NCBI GenBank assembly: GCA_009391275.1
Contig: VEXF01000005.1
Location: 1-64,000, forward strand
Source: SAR202 cluster bacterium AD-804-J14_MRT_500m
GTDB lineage: Bacteria > Chloroflexota > Dehalococcoidia > UBA3495 > GCA-2712585
Direction of reading: 5' to 3'
DNA length: 64,000 bases
Below the pieces are notes generated by a model. That model made no database searches. It worked only from the letters and a program-made list of their open reading frames with translations, and was not told the DNA's origin. A program made the position numbers and the translations under genes. Position 1 is the stretch's first letter, and each line of letters begins with the position of its first letter. Below are positions 43,322-53,152 of this stretch, one piece after another.

Positions 43322-45617
43322 GCTCCTTCGCTGCCTGAGCTATAGCGAAAACTCCGATGGCAGCTAAGGCTATGACGGTAATCTCACCCAAAGTATCGAA
43401 TCCTCTAAAATCTATCAGAATCGTGTTAACCACGTTTTTCGAATGGGCTATTTTCTCTGTGTTCTCTATAAAAAACGGGGCAATTGACGAATGTTGAGGA
43501 GTCGTTAGCACCCATAACACTAGCAATGTGACCATTGCCCCGAAAGTTATAGATGGGAGAATCTGAAGGGTCCTGACAGATAGGCGATAGTCAACATTAA
43601 ACATTCCCAACATCTTCCGCAGACCTAACATGAACAATACCACCGTCAGAATTTCTACCACGATTAGCGTCAACGCGAGGTCAGGGGCACTGTAAAGTGC
43701 GAATGTAGCTACAACAAGCATCCCAACTAAACCTAAATTGAAAACCCCTTCGAGCCGTGTTCTTCGGTAAGCCAGAGCAATCGCACTAAACATCAGCAAC
43801 ACGGCCAACCCATAATCCATGACCTCAAGATCCACATCATCAACGAGATTTTTAAACAATAGGGTTTGGCTTCTCATTAACGCAAAAGAAACCAGTACTA
43901 TCGTAACGATAACTATGGTTACGATATATCCTCTTAAATCCCCATGTTGAACCCTACGATACAATCGGATCAGCGGTTCGTTTACCAAATCTACAAACCT
44001 GCTATAAGTAGTAACCACGGGCTTTCTAAGTAGTATTGGAGACAAACCATCATTCAAGTGGCTCATGTTCAAAAAGAGCACTATGCCTCCCGAAATGACA
44101 CCCAGACTGATCCACAAAGGCAGGCCAAGTCCATGCCATAAAGCCACATACAGATGCACATCCTGCTGTGTTACGGCACGAATGGCAGGGATGGTAATAG
44201 TATCCGTTAACATTTGCGGATATATTCCGAACACCACCGAGACCACAGCTAAGAACGCTGGTGGTACAATAAGTCCTAGCGGAATGCGATGATAATTGAT
44301 CTCAGAGTCTCTGGCTTTCCCATAAAAAACTCCTATAAGAAATTTCAGAGAATACGCTACAGTTAGCACACTCCCAATCGCCAACAATAACGGTAATAGC
44401 CAACCATTCGCTCCCGGCGCATATAGGGTAGCTTCCAAAAGTGCTTCTTTACTCACAAAACCGATTAACGGCGGTATGCCTGCAGAAGAAAGAGCTAACA
44501 AAGTAGCAATCACTCCCAGAACTGGCATTACTGAAATCAGCCCTCCAAGGCGACGCAGATCTCGTGTTCCTACGCCGTGCTCTATAGCACCTACTACTAG
44601 AAACATCCCGCCCTTGAAGACCGCATGGCTCAGCATATGCAATGAGGCAGCCAATGCAGCAACCTCCGTTCCCAATGCATACAATGCCATCATCATCCCG
44701 AGTTGACTAACCGTGGAATATGCCAACAATGCTTTTAAGTCCTGTTGTCTTAAGGCCAGCAAACCTGCTATTAATAATGTCCCCATGCCTAAAGTCACAA
44801 TAGGCACTTCCCAGCTATTAAGCCCAACGAATAATGGAGTTAAGCGAGCTACCAAGAAAACACCGGCCGTCACCATAGTAGCTGAGTGGAGGTAAGCACT
44901 CACAGGGGTAGGGGCCACCATCGCCGAAGGCAACCAGATATGAAACGGCATTAGTGCTGACTTCGCAACAACCCCAATGATTATCAATGCAGCAGCCGGA
45001 ACTGCTAGGGAACTTCCATGTAGCTCCGAAGCTCTGGCCCATATCTCTGCGATCTCCAAAGTGTTGAAAATCTGATAGAGAATAATAAATCCTGCAAGCA
45101 TAGCCAGGCTTCCTAACGTCGTAACAATCATCGCTTGCAAAGCGTTAAATCGTGATTCTTCTTCCTGATCGGTTAATCCAATGAGAAAGAATGAGCTTAT
45201 AGTCGTCATCTCCCAAAATAGATAAATCACCACAAGATTCGATGCCGTAACGAGCCCCAACATCGCACCACTGAAAACCAACATCCAAGCATAAAACTTT
45301 AGACTGTTAGGGTGTTTCTGCATGTACTCCTGAGAATAGAAAAATATTAATGCCCCCATCGCAGTTATCAGCAACACAAACAAAAGGGAAAATCCGTCTA
45401 AAAGAAATGAGAATTGGACCCCTAACTCATCTACCCATTGATAGGAAAAAACCACGGGATGGCCACCGGATATTCGGGGAACTTGTGACAAAGCCAGGCC
45501 AAAAAGCGCAATCATTAACGCACCACAACCCCATCCCATATATCTCTGATATCGAGATGTAAGCAGCGAAGCCAAAATCCCGGCTCCTGCCGGTAAAGCA
45601 AAGAAGAGAAGTATCAT
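43314..45617 (-). CDS. mnhA: Mrp antiporter subunit A
   Basis: 767 aa, about 20 helices. The N-terminal two thirds are NuoL-like: YLFWEMTTISSFFLIG with the Glu, AKSALMPFHIWLPSAMVAPTP with the Lys. The C-terminal third is the MnhA extension (VDDVDLEVMDYGLAVLLMFS, LTLIVVEILTVVLFMLGL, NTILIDFRGFDTLGEITV). Complete length. With MnhD it couples Na+ export to H+ import for salt and pH homeostasis. First gene of the canonical A-G order. Confidence 0.95.
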   Translation of the reverse strand: MILLFFALPAGAGILASLLTSRYQRYMGWGCGALMIALFGLALSQVPRISGGHPVVFSYQWVDELGVQFSFLLDGFSLLFVLLITAMGALIFFYSQEYMQKHPNSLKFYAWMLVFSGAMLGLVTASNLVVIYLFWEMTTISSFFLIGLTDQEEESRFNALQAMIVTTLGSLAMLAGFIILYQIFNTLEIAEIWARASELHGSSLAVPAAALIIIGVVAKSALMPFHIWLPSAMVAPTPVSAYLHSATMVTAGVFLVARLTPLFVGLNSWEVPIVTLGMGTLLIAGLLALRQQDLKALLAYSTVSQLGMMMALYALGTEVAALAASLHMLSHAVFKGGMFLVVGAIEHGVGTRDLRRLGGLISVMPVLGVIATLLALSSAGIPPLIGFVSKEALLEATLYAPGANGWLLPLLLAIGSVLTVAYSLKFLIGVFYGKARDSEINYHRIPLGLIVPPAFLAVVSVVFGIYPQMLTDTITIPAIRAVTQQDVHLYVALWHGLGLPLWISLGVISGGIVLFLNMSHLNDGLSPILLRKPVVTTYSRFVDLVNEPLIRLYRRVQHGDLRGYIVTIVIVTIVLVSFALMRSQTLLFKNLVDDVDLEVMDYGLAVLLMFSAIALAYRRTRLEGVFNLGLVGMLVVATFALYSAPDLALTLIVVEILTVVLFMLGLRKMLGMFNVDYRLSVRTLQILPSITFGAMVTLLVLWVLTTPQHSSIAPFFIENTEKIAHSKNVVNTILIDFRGFDTLGEITVIALAAIGVFAIAQAAKERG

Positions 45618-45661
45618 CTTTATTCGAGGAGTCTCTGTGGCCTTGTGTTCGGCAGTAAGCC

Positions 45662-45687
45662 CAGCAGGTTATGGATACAGCCTGCTG
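45662..45687. promoter_or_regulatory. Inverted repeat in the mnh operon leader
   Basis: CAGCAGG and CCTGCTG, a perfect 7-bp inverted repeat with a 12-base centre, 45 bases upstream of mnhA. It could be an operator or a leader hairpin; no binding protein can be named. Confidence 0.35.
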
Positions 45688-45804
45688 AAATATTCTACCT
45701 GCGTAATATAAAAACTGAAGTAAACTACCGAGATTCAGTTTACCAGCGACACCCAGGAAGTTGCACCTTCATAGTCGTGACATTAAACCGGTTTTGATCG
45801 CTCC

Positions 45805-45833
45805 TTGACACCCTAAAATGCCACCGGTACCAT
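45805..45833 (+). promoter_or_regulatory. Candidate promoter of the acetamidase/formamidase gene
   Basis: TTGACA (45805-45810), 17-base spacer, TACCAT (45828-45833, 4 of 6). The start point near 45840 leaves a leader of about 60 bases. Confidence 0.4.
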
Positions 45834-45899
45834 CCCTGTGTTCTGAGGTCTTGGAATTCATACAGATGAATTGAGCAACTAGGAGAACGGCTTTCAACA

Positions 45900-47009
45900 A
45901 TGAGAAGCATAAACATAGACCGCAGTAAACGACTGAAAAGCGAACCGGATACGGGTCATAATCGATGGCATCCAGATATCTCGCCGATCTTGGAAGCAAG
46001 TGAAGGCGAAGAAATCGTTCTTGAGACCCGCGATGCCTTGGACGGGCAGCTTGGGCCTGGTATAACTGAATCTGACTTCAGCAAAGTCGAGTCCGGAGCT
46101 ATACATCCTCTAACCGGTCCCGTATACATACAGGGAGCAGAACCGGGCGATCTTCTCGAAGTAGAATTTTTGGACATAATACCCCAACCTTTCGGGTTCA
46201 GTGCCATCATTCCTGGATTTGGATTCCTACGCGACGTTTTTACGTCGCCTTTTATGGTGCACTGGAAGATTTCGGATGGTTGGGCTACATCTGATCAAAT
46301 ACCTGGGATACGGATTCCCGGAGCTTCGTTCATGGGAGTATCTGGCGTTGCACCTTCAGAAATCCAACTCCAACAATGGACCGCGCGGGAGGCCGATCTT
46401 GAATCTCGCGGTGGACTAGCTCTCCCACCAGACGTTGGTGGCTCTGTACCAGAGTCGGGGATTGTAGCGAAATATGGACTACGGACACTACCACCACGGG
46501 AAAACGGTGGAAATTTTGACGTAAAACAGCTTTCCAAAGGATCAAAGCTCTTCTTGCCAGTAGGGGTAGAGGGCGCTCTTTTCTCGACTGGTGATGCGCA
46601 TTTTGCCCAAGGAGATGGAGAGGTATGCGTCACTGCTGTTGAAATCGGAGCAACAGTGAACGTCAAGTTTAGAATTCTTAAGAACGAAGCTTACCGCAAA
46701 AACATAAGATGGCCACGATTTCAGAGAGATTCCTACTTCATAGACCCACAATGGGCAGTTCCTCGTAATTTTATAGCTACCATGGGTATGCCCGTGACAG
46801 ACGATGGGGTAAATCACGGGGAAGATCTCACTCTAGCCTGCCGCAACGCGCTACTTAATATGATTGATCTACTTCAGGAACGTGGATTCAGCAGGAATCA
46901 AGCTTATGTGATTTGCAGCGTCGGAGTAGATTTAAAAATCAGCAACGTCGTGGACGTACCAAACTTCGTTGTATCCGCCTTCCTACCCGAAGAAATATTG
47001 CACGGCTAA
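45900..47009 (+). CDS. Acetamidase/formamidase family protein
   Basis: 369 aa beta-rich enzyme that hydrolyses short amides to carboxylate and ammonia. Seen: HNRWHPDISPILEASEGEEI (opening), RDALDGQLGPGI, HPLTGPVYIQGAEPGDLLEVE, LPVGVEGALFSTGDAHFAQGDGEV (metal-site D and H) and a late NALLNMIDLL. All are standard FmdA_AmdA blocks and the length is normal. Same strand as the amidase that follows 118 bases later; together they suggest use of amides as nitrogen source. Confidence 0.9.
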   Translation: MRSINIDRSKRLKSEPDTGHNRWHPDISPILEASEGEEIVLETRDALDGQLGPGITESDFSKVESGAIHPLTGPVYIQGAEPGDLLEVEFLDIIPQPFGFSAIIPGFGFLRDVFTSPFMVHWKISDGWATSDQIPGIRIPGASFMGVSGVAPSEIQLQQWTAREADLESRGGLALPPDVGGSVPESGIVAKYGLRTLPPRENGGNFDVKQLSKGSKLFLPVGVEGALFSTGDAHFAQGDGEVCVTAVEIGATVNVKFRILKNEAYRKNIRWPRFQRDSYFIDPQWAVPRNFIATMGMPVTDDGVNHGEDLTLACRNALLNMIDLLQERGFSRNQAYVICSVGVDLKISNVVDVPNFVVSAFLPEEILHG

Positions 47010-47127
47010 CTGCGACCGCTAGCTTGAAACAGAATCTGGATTACACGACTTGAAAACACAGAGACAAGGCCTCGCCCAATGACAAAGACGAACCTATTAC
47101 CACTCTAAACTGTTCCGAGAGAGAAGC

Positions 47128-48540
47128 ATGGACAAATTAGAACTCTGCTATGCCACAATCGAGCAACTCGCTAAATTAATTTCATCAAAACAAGTTTCGC
47201 CGACTGAAGTAACTCAGGCTCACCTCGACCGCATAGCAGCGATAGACGGACATCTTAATTCCTTCATCACCGTGTTAGCAGACCAGGCCATCGAACAATC
47301 CAAAGCTGCTGAACGCGAGATACAATCCGGACATTACCGTGGACCATTCCACGGCACCTCTCTAGCTTTGAAAGACCTGTATTACTCAAAAGGAACACGC
47401 ACAACCTCAGGTGCCAAAGTATACAACGAATTTATTCCAGACTATGACAGTGATGTCGGGTCGCGGTTTAATCAAGCTGGAGCCATTTTGTTGGGAAAAC
47501 TCAACCTTTTCCCTATAGCAATGGGAGGATCAGGTGTAAATCCGGACTATGGAGACGCGCATAATCCCTGGGATTTATCACTAGAAACCGGAGGATCCAG
47601 CAGCGGCTCTGGTGCGGCGGTCGCGGCAGGACTTTGTTCAATTGCTACTGGTTCAGATACAGGTGGTTCAATACGGATTCCTGCTTCTTTCTGTGGCTTG
47701 GTAGGTTTCAAACCAACCTATGGGTTAGTCAGCAGGCATGGTGTTAGTCCACTTTCATGGAGTATGGATCACTGTGGCCCCATGACCCGTTCTGTCATCG
47801 ATTGCGCGATGGCTATGAACGTTCTGACAGGTCACGATCAATCGTATATCAGGTCTTCAAACAGGCCAGCAATTGATTACGTGGACACCATTAAAAATGG
47901 AATCCGTGGGCTACGAATAGGGGTTCCAAAAGAGTTTTTCGAGGTACCGCTTTCTAATGACGTGAGTGCCAACGTCTTAAAAGCTTTAGATTTGTTGGGA
48001 GAGCTAGGGGCAGAAGTGCGAGAAGTTTCATGGCCCGACTTCCATTCAGCAGTAACAGCAGGGAGCATAATATCTCTAGTCGAAGGGGCTGCCATACACG
48101 CAGACACAGTGGACACTCGAGGACAGGAATTTACTTCGAACGTCCGACCACGAGTCGAAGCTGGGAAGCTTGTATCAGCTGCAGATTACATCAAGGCACA
48201 GCAATTCCGTCGGCTATACGTCGAAAAAAGTTTTCAGTTGATGGAGAATCTGGATTTACTAGTGGGTCCAACCACACCGGTCCCTGCCTTTAAACTGGGT
48301 GCAGAAGACATCCCTCTCGAAGGAACCACAGGATATCTATGGACATCCCTGCCTACATTCACTAGGCCATTCAACTTCAACGGATTTCCGGCAATATCAG
48401 TTGTTTGCGGATTCTCCGGTGAAGGATTGCCCATTGGCATGCAAATTTCCGGTCGTCCTTTCGAAGATGCCACAGTCCTTCGTGCAGCTTATTCTTATGA
48501 GCATTCTACGGATTGGTCAACCCGACGGCCACCAATATAA
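47128..48540 (+). CDS. Amidase signature family enzyme
   Basis: 470 aa. Ser-cisSer-Lys hydrolase: Lys in LALKDLYYSKG, the Gly/Ser-rich ETGGSSSGSGAAVAAGL, and the nucleophile region GSDTGGSIRIPASFCG. The fold matches GatA, but no gatB or gatC lies near and the C-terminal part lacks GatA hallmarks, so a free amidase for small amides is more likely. Complete. Confidence 0.88.
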   Translation: MDKLELCYATIEQLAKLISSKQVSPTEVTQAHLDRIAAIDGHLNSFITVLADQAIEQSKAAEREIQSGHYRGPFHGTSLALKDLYYSKGTRTTSGAKVYNEFIPDYDSDVGSRFNQAGAILLGKLNLFPIAMGGSGVNPDYGDAHNPWDLSLETGGSSSGSGAAVAAGLCSIATGSDTGGSIRIPASFCGLVGFKPTYGLVSRHGVSPLSWSMDHCGPMTRSVIDCAMAMNVLTGHDQSYIRSSNRPAIDYVDTIKNGIRGLRIGVPKEFFEVPLSNDVSANVLKALDLLGELGAEVREVSWPDFHSAVTAGSIISLVEGAAIHADTVDTRGQEFTSNVRPRVEAGKLVSAADYIKAQQFRRLYVEKSFQLMENLDLLVGPTTPVPAFKLGAEDIPLEGTTGYLWTSLPTFTRPFNFNGFPAISVVCGFSGEGLPIGMQISGRPFEDATVLRAAYSYEHSTDWSTRRPPI

Positions 48541-48566
48541 AACACCGTTTTAGTTAAGTTCATAAA

Positions 48567-49829
48567 CTAAAATCTAAGGCTTCTTTGAAATCTACGATGA
48601 CTGCGAAATGGACCGACAATGGCGACATTGAGTTGATCCGGTTTGATGAAATCGCAGGCTACACGATTCACATCTTGCAAGGTGACTAAATCCAGACTGC
48701 TAAGGACATGCTCGACCGTGTTCACCTGACCGACCAGCATCTCTTGTCCACCCTGCCACATCGCTACAGTACGACTATCCTCCATACGGAGCATTAAACT
48801 GCCTTTCGCATATTCTCGCGCCATTTCTAATTCATCTTCCGAGAACCCCTCGGCAAGCGTCTTCAATTGGCCCATTATGGCATCTAATGCCAAAGCGCTC
48901 CGTGATGGTTCGGTACCGCAATAAACTATTAGCGACCCGCAATCTCGAAACTGGCCTAAGTAACTATGTACGTCGTACGCTAACGCTTGATTCTCTCGGA
49001 TCTCCTGGAAAAGTCTACTGGACATTCCTTCACCGAGCATAACATTCACAAGATTAGCCGCATACGTATCAGGATGATTAAGTTGCAGACCTGGTAAGCC
49101 AACACATAAATGTACTTGCTCGCTTTTCTTATACTCAACCCGTATCGCCGGCTCGTTTTGATTCAGTATCACGGGATTCCAAGTCCCTGCCTCTTTCGAC
49201 TCCCAACCAACGGTGCTGATATCCAGTAGATCAATCACCTCATCATGGTCGACATCGCCAGCGACAGAAATCACAACATTAGAAGGCGTGTATTGTTTTT
49301 CCATTAGATCCAGCAAGTCTTCACGTTTTATGCGTCCAACTGACTCTTTCGAACCGCCTATATCACGACCCATCGGTTGATCAGGCCACAACATCTCATC
49401 AATTAGTAAATCAACTCGGTTAGACGGATAATCGGCAGACATTCTTAGTTCTTCAAAAATTATGTGCCGCTCTTTTTCCATCTCTTCAGGGTCTAGTAGT
49501 GGATTTTTAACCATGTCTATAAGTACGGATAAAGCCGTTTTAAAATGGCTGCGCGCAACCTTACACCAGTACACCGTCAGTTCTCGATCAGTGCTGGCAT
49601 TCATGACACCTCCAACGCCTTCTATGGCTGCACTAATTTGTTTAGCAGTCGGCATGGATTCTGTACCTTTGAAAAGGAGATGCTCTAGAAAATGCGTGGC
49701 CCCCGCAATTTCATCGGTTTCGTATCGAGAGCCAGACCCAACCAGGACAGCCACAGTGACAGAAAAAGTTTGCGGCATTTTAGAAGTTACAATTCGAAGA
49801 CCATTGCCTAAAACAGCACTCTGATGCAT
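48567..49829 (-). CDS. M16 family zinc peptidase (processing-peptidase-like)
   Basis: 420 aa. The inverted zinc motif H46-F-L-E49-H50 is followed by the distal Glu in IIFEELRMS. The C-terminal half is the inactive M16 repeat (LPGLQLNHPD, GEGMSSRLFQEIRENQALAYDV). Close in layout to bacterial PqqL/MPP-beta-like proteins often coded beside pnp. Probably a peptide-degrading protease in the cytoplasm or periplasm; no signal peptide is seen. Ends convergent with the amidase. Confidence 0.9.
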   Translation of the reverse strand: MHQSAVLGNGLRIVTSKMPQTFSVTVAVLVGSGSRYETDEIAGATHFLEHLLFKGTESMPTAKQISAAIEGVGGVMNASTDRELTVYWCKVARSHFKTALSVLIDMVKNPLLDPEEMEKERHIIFEELRMSADYPSNRVDLLIDEMLWPDQPMGRDIGGSKESVGRIKREDLLDLMEKQYTPSNVVISVAGDVDHDEVIDLLDISTVGWESKEAGTWNPVILNQNEPAIRVEYKKSEQVHLCVGLPGLQLNHPDTYAANLVNVMLGEGMSSRLFQEIRENQALAYDVHSYLGQFRDCGSLIVYCGTEPSRSALALDAIMGQLKTLAEGFSEDELEMAREYAKGSLMLRMEDSRTVAMWQGGQEMLVGQVNTVEHVLSSLDLVTLQDVNRVACDFIKPDQLNVAIVGPFRSHRRFQRSLRF

Positions 49830-49855
49830 TTAACCCCCTCGGTGTAATCTAGCCA

Positions 49856-50500
49856 TTAACCAGTCAGCCAACCTACAGTGCCATGCAGGTCATCAGGGTG
49901 CGTTTTACCGGAGAACACAGTGTACTCTTTTTTTGCATTACCTATGGTAGTGTCGTCCCCGTGACCTGGATAAACGTTCGTATCTTCTGGGAGAGTCAAC
50001 AATTTGGACGTAACACTGGATATTATTTGTTTGAAAGCGTCGGCAGAACGGGTTGCTCCCGGACCACCAGGGAACAAAGTATCTCCAGAAAAAAGGTGTC
50101 TGCCTGCAAGGATGCAGGTGGAACCAGGGGTATGGCCAGGCGTATGTATCAACAGTAGTTTGATGGTGCCGATCGTGATCTCATCGCCGTCTTTCAGAAA
50201 AAAATCTGGCACAGCAGGTGAAAGATTACCAGAATCATTCTCGTGTATCGCCATGTCTTTTTGCAGAGCGTTTTTTACTTTCCGGAAGTCGGCTATGTGG
50301 TCTCCATGCCCATGAGTAATTAAGACGGCTTTTATATTCAAATCACCTATTTCACTCAAGAGTTTCTCGGATTCTCCAGGGGTATCAATGATTATGGAAT
50401 CTCCAGTAGCCGGACAGGTAACGATGTATCCATTATTATCCATCGGACTCATATGAGAAACTTTGCGAATCTTGACTTCACCATCGTATATCAGTGGCAT
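49856..50500 (-). CDS. MBL-fold metallohydrolase (glyoxalase II-like)
   Basis: 214 aa. Metal motif THGHGDH (H-x-H-x-D-H), HTPGHTPGS with the third His, FSGDTLFPGGPG with the bridging Asp, and YPGHGDDTT with the last His. Glyoxalase II or persulfide-dioxygenase-like size, with no C-terminal helical domain. The start at 50500 has AGGAGG four bases upstream; the frame extends 24 codons further without an SD. Just downstream of the M16 gene's start, on the same strand, so possibly co-expressed. Confidence 0.87.
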   Translation of the reverse strand: MPLIYDGEVKIRKVSHMSPMDNNGYIVTCPATGDSIIIDTPGESEKLLSEIGDLNIKAVLITHGHGDHIADFRKVKNALQKDMAIHENDSGNLSPAVPDFFLKDGDEITIGTIKLLLIHTPGHTPGSTCILAGRHLFSGDTLFPGGPGATRSADAFKQIISSVTSKLLTLPEDTNVYPGHGDDTTIGNAKKEYTVFSGKTHPDDLHGTVGWLTG

Positions 50501-50605
50501 ATATCCTCCTAAACGCCCAGAACGGATCACATGGATCACAATGGTAGCAAATTTGAAGAATCGCGCCAACAATATCGATGAAAGTCCGATCTTCAGTGAC
50601 GTTTG

Positions 50606-50634
50606 TTGACATCAAATTAGGCCGATCCTAAGAT
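50606..50634 (+). promoter_or_regulatory. Promoter of lysA
   Basis: TTGACA (50606-50611), 17-base spacer, TAAGAT (50629-50634, 4 of 6). Start point near 50641, leaving a 20-base leader with an AAGGAG SD. Confidence 0.55.
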
Positions 50635-50660
50635 ATGGCCAGTTTGCAAAAGGAGAGTTT

Positions 50661-51971
50661 ATGTTCCCTCACCACGTTTTTCCCGACTCCGCAAAAGTAA
50701 ACAACAACGGCCACCTTATGATAGGCGGATGCGATACGGTTGACTTAGCAAATAAGTATGGAACTCCATTATACGTCTTCGATGACGACACTCTTCGAGG
50801 TCGGTGCAGAACGTTTTCCACCGAGTTTCGCAACCGATATGCCAACTCTTCAGTGGTCTACGCATCTAAAGCATACATAAACCCAGCGTTGGCCAAGATT
50901 ATAGAAGAGGAAGGACTGGGATTGGATGTGGTATCAGGGGGTGAAATGGCTGTGGCGCAATCTGTCGAGTTCCCTGGGAACCACGTGTATTTTCACGGGA
51001 ACAACAAATCTCCTGCTGAACTTCTACAGGCTATTAACTGGGGTATAGGACGTATAGTCATAGACAGCTTTTCGGAATTGTCGATTCTGAATGACCTAGC
51101 TGGACAATCAGGTATAACACAATCCGTTATGCTCAGGGTTTCTCCCAGCGTCGACCCCCATACTCACCATAAAACCACCACCGGAATTCTAGATAGCAAA
51201 TTTGGCTTCGCCATTGACACAGGTGATGCAGCAAAAGCGGTTCGCTTGGCCGTCACCGCAACTAACCTAGACCTCACCGGCCTACATTTCCATCTGGGAT
51301 CTCCAATATTCGAACTAGAACCTTACAGCACAGCCATGGAAATTGTGCTCAGATTTGCTGACACTATGAAATCCGAAGGATTGCACCTCCGTGACCTAAG
51401 CCCAGGCGGTGGTTTTGCGATCTCTTATATCCGCAGCCAAGAGCCCCCTTCTATTGCCAGGTACGCTCAAACAATCGTCGAATCCCTTAAAGAAGGTTGT
51501 GAGAAATTTAGAATCGATCTTCCTCATTTAATAATCGAACCAGGTCGAGCCATCAGTGGACCCGCCGGTATAGCTTTATATAGTGTCGGCACGGTGAAAG
51601 ATATCCCTGGTGTACGACGATACATTTCAGTAGATGGTGGAATGGGAGACAATATTAGACCTGCTCTCTATGAGGCAGTCTACGAAGCTATGCTAGCCAA
51701 TAGAATGAATGCCGAAGCCACAGAACTTGTAACGATAGCAGGTAAGTATTGCGAGTCCGGTGACATCCTAGTGCGCGATGCCCTGCTTCCCCCAATAACT
51801 GACAACAATAATGATCTCGTTGTGATCCCCGCTTCTGGCGCATATTGTCCATCTATGGCTAGCAACTATAACCTTAACCCTAAACCACCCGTGGTGCTTG
51901 TCAAAAGTGGAATTGACCGCCTAATTCGTCGTCGCGAATCATACAAAGATCAAATGCTTCTAGATTTGTAA
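50661..51971 (+). CDS. lysA: Diaminopimelate decarboxylase
   Basis: 436 aa. Last step of lysine synthesis: meso-diaminopimelate to lysine. PLP lysine in VVYASKAYINPA, GLHFHLGS, SPGGGFAISY, IEPGRAISGPAG, and the C-E-S motif GKYCESGDIL that takes part at the dimer active site; C-terminal SGAYCPSMASNYN. All fold type III motifs present. SD AAGGAG. The holB-like gene follows after 46 bases. Confidence 0.93.
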   Translation: MFPHHVFPDSAKVNNNGHLMIGGCDTVDLANKYGTPLYVFDDDTLRGRCRTFSTEFRNRYANSSVVYASKAYINPALAKIIEEEGLGLDVVSGGEMAVAQSVEFPGNHVYFHGNNKSPAELLQAINWGIGRIVIDSFSELSILNDLAGQSGITQSVMLRVSPSVDPHTHHKTTTGILDSKFGFAIDTGDAAKAVRLAVTATNLDLTGLHFHLGSPIFELEPYSTAMEIVLRFADTMKSEGLHLRDLSPGGGFAISYIRSQEPPSIARYAQTIVESLKEGCEKFRIDLPHLIIEPGRAISGPAGIALYSVGTVKDIPGVRRYISVDGGMGDNIRPALYEAVYEAMLANRMNAEATELVTIAGKYCESGDILVRDALLPPITDNNNDLVVIPASGAYCPSMASNYNLNPKPPVVLVKSGIDRLIRRRESYKDQMLLDL

Positions 51972-52017
51972 ATAACTTAGGACAATCCATATAGTCAGGT
52001 TTATTAGCAGTTTTATA

Positions 52018-53040
52018 ATGTGGGAAATTGAGGGACAAAACAATGCCGTTAGACAGTTAATCGCTAGTTTAGAAAGCGATCGGCTCTCCCACGCGTATTT
52101 GTTGGTCGGGCCACCGAAAGTCGGTAAATTCACTACCGCTATTAAACTGGCTCAATCTGTAAATTGTTTGCGCGAAAAGTACCCTTGCGAATCTTGCAAA
52201 CAATGTGAACGCATCGCGCTAGGCCAGCATCCAGATGTCCGAATTCTTGGTTTTCAACATAAATCTGACAGCAAAGAAGAAACTGGAATTGACGAAATCA
52301 GAGATATTGAACATCAAGCATTTTTACAACCATACGAAGGAAAGTGCCGTGTATTCATAGTAGATGATGCCGAAAGAATGACCGTTGAAGCTTCAAATGC
52401 TCTCTTGAAAACACTAGAAGATCCGCCGCCACAGTGCCTCTTCATCTTAATTTCATCGGCCGAGGAATCATTGCTGCCTACTATTAAGTCTAGATGCAGC
52501 AAAATTCAGTTCGCAGCCGTATCGGAACATATAATCCAAAGTTTCTTAATAGATCGCCACCGTGTAGACGAGAATCATGCGGCTAAGTTAGCACGGTTAT
52601 CTCGAGGACGGATTGGGTGGGCGATAGATACCCTTACAAATTCTGTGATATTAGAACAGCGGGATACCGAGGTTACACGGTTACTTAGCCTGATGGACGG
52701 TACCCTTGAACAGAGGTTTTATGCTGCAGCTGATGTTGCAAATCTGTTTTATAACGACCGCACACAAGCCAAGGCCATTCTGGACATCTGGATGGAATTA
52801 TGGCGCGATCTTCTGCTTATGAAAGAATACTCGTCTGATTTCCTATACAACGAAGATCTTCGTGATTCCCTAAATCAGCAGATTGGGCGTTATTCTTCCT
52901 TGCAAATCACAAACTATATAAAGTGCATCAGCAACACTATTAAATCGCTTGACGCTAATGCCAATGCGCGTCTCGCTTTGGAAGTACTTATGTTCCAGAT
53001 GCCCAACCAGAAGCCACAGGGATCATCGCCCACAGTGTAA
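52018..53040 (+). CDS. holB: DNA polymerase III delta-prime subunit
   Basis: 340 aa clamp-loader AAA+ protein. GPPKVGKFT (Walker A-like P-loop), CLREKYPCESCKQC (zinc-binding cysteines), FIVDDAERMTVEASNALLKTLEDPP (Walker B and delta-prime/DnaX signature) and TIKSRCSKIQF (SRC motif). It helps load the DnaN clamp coded at 31473. No SD is visible before the ATG; translation may be coupled or weak. Confidence 0.9.
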   Translation: MWEIEGQNNAVRQLIASLESDRLSHAYLLVGPPKVGKFTTAIKLAQSVNCLREKYPCESCKQCERIALGQHPDVRILGFQHKSDSKEETGIDEIRDIEHQAFLQPYEGKCRVFIVDDAERMTVEASNALLKTLEDPPPQCLFILISSAEESLLPTIKSRCSKIQFAAVSEHIIQSFLIDRHRVDENHAAKLARLSRGRIGWAIDTLTNSVILEQRDTEVTRLLSLMDGTLEQRFYAAADVANLFYNDRTQAKAILDIWMELWRDLLLMKEYSSDFLYNEDLRDSLNQQIGRYSSLQITNYIKCISNTIKSLDANANARLALEVLMFQMPNQKPQGSSPTV

Positions 53041-53121
53041 CCAAACGTCTTGGACGAGCCCGTGCAACATGTTTGACTAACTAGATGAGGTTTTATCTTT
53101 TCGCATCGGGTAGTGTGGGTA

Positions 53122-53148
53122 GGAACCAATGACGTTCCGGTTGGTTCC
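53122..53148. terminator. Hairpin between convergent holB and oxidoreductase genes
   Basis: GGAACCAA and TTGGTTCC pair perfectly over 8 bp with an 11-base loop, then CTGTTTATT. Placed between two convergent genes, so it likely serves as terminator. Confidence 0.5.
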
Positions 53149-53152
53149 CTGT

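Noticed and set aside
47128..48540. GatA of the tRNA amidotransferase
   Set aside because: No gatB or gatC nearby and the C-terminal part is not GatA-like; called a general amidase.
52014..52019. TATAAT overlapping the holB start codon
   Set aside because: It would start transcription inside the gene; the coding start is fixed by homology, so this is a chance match.
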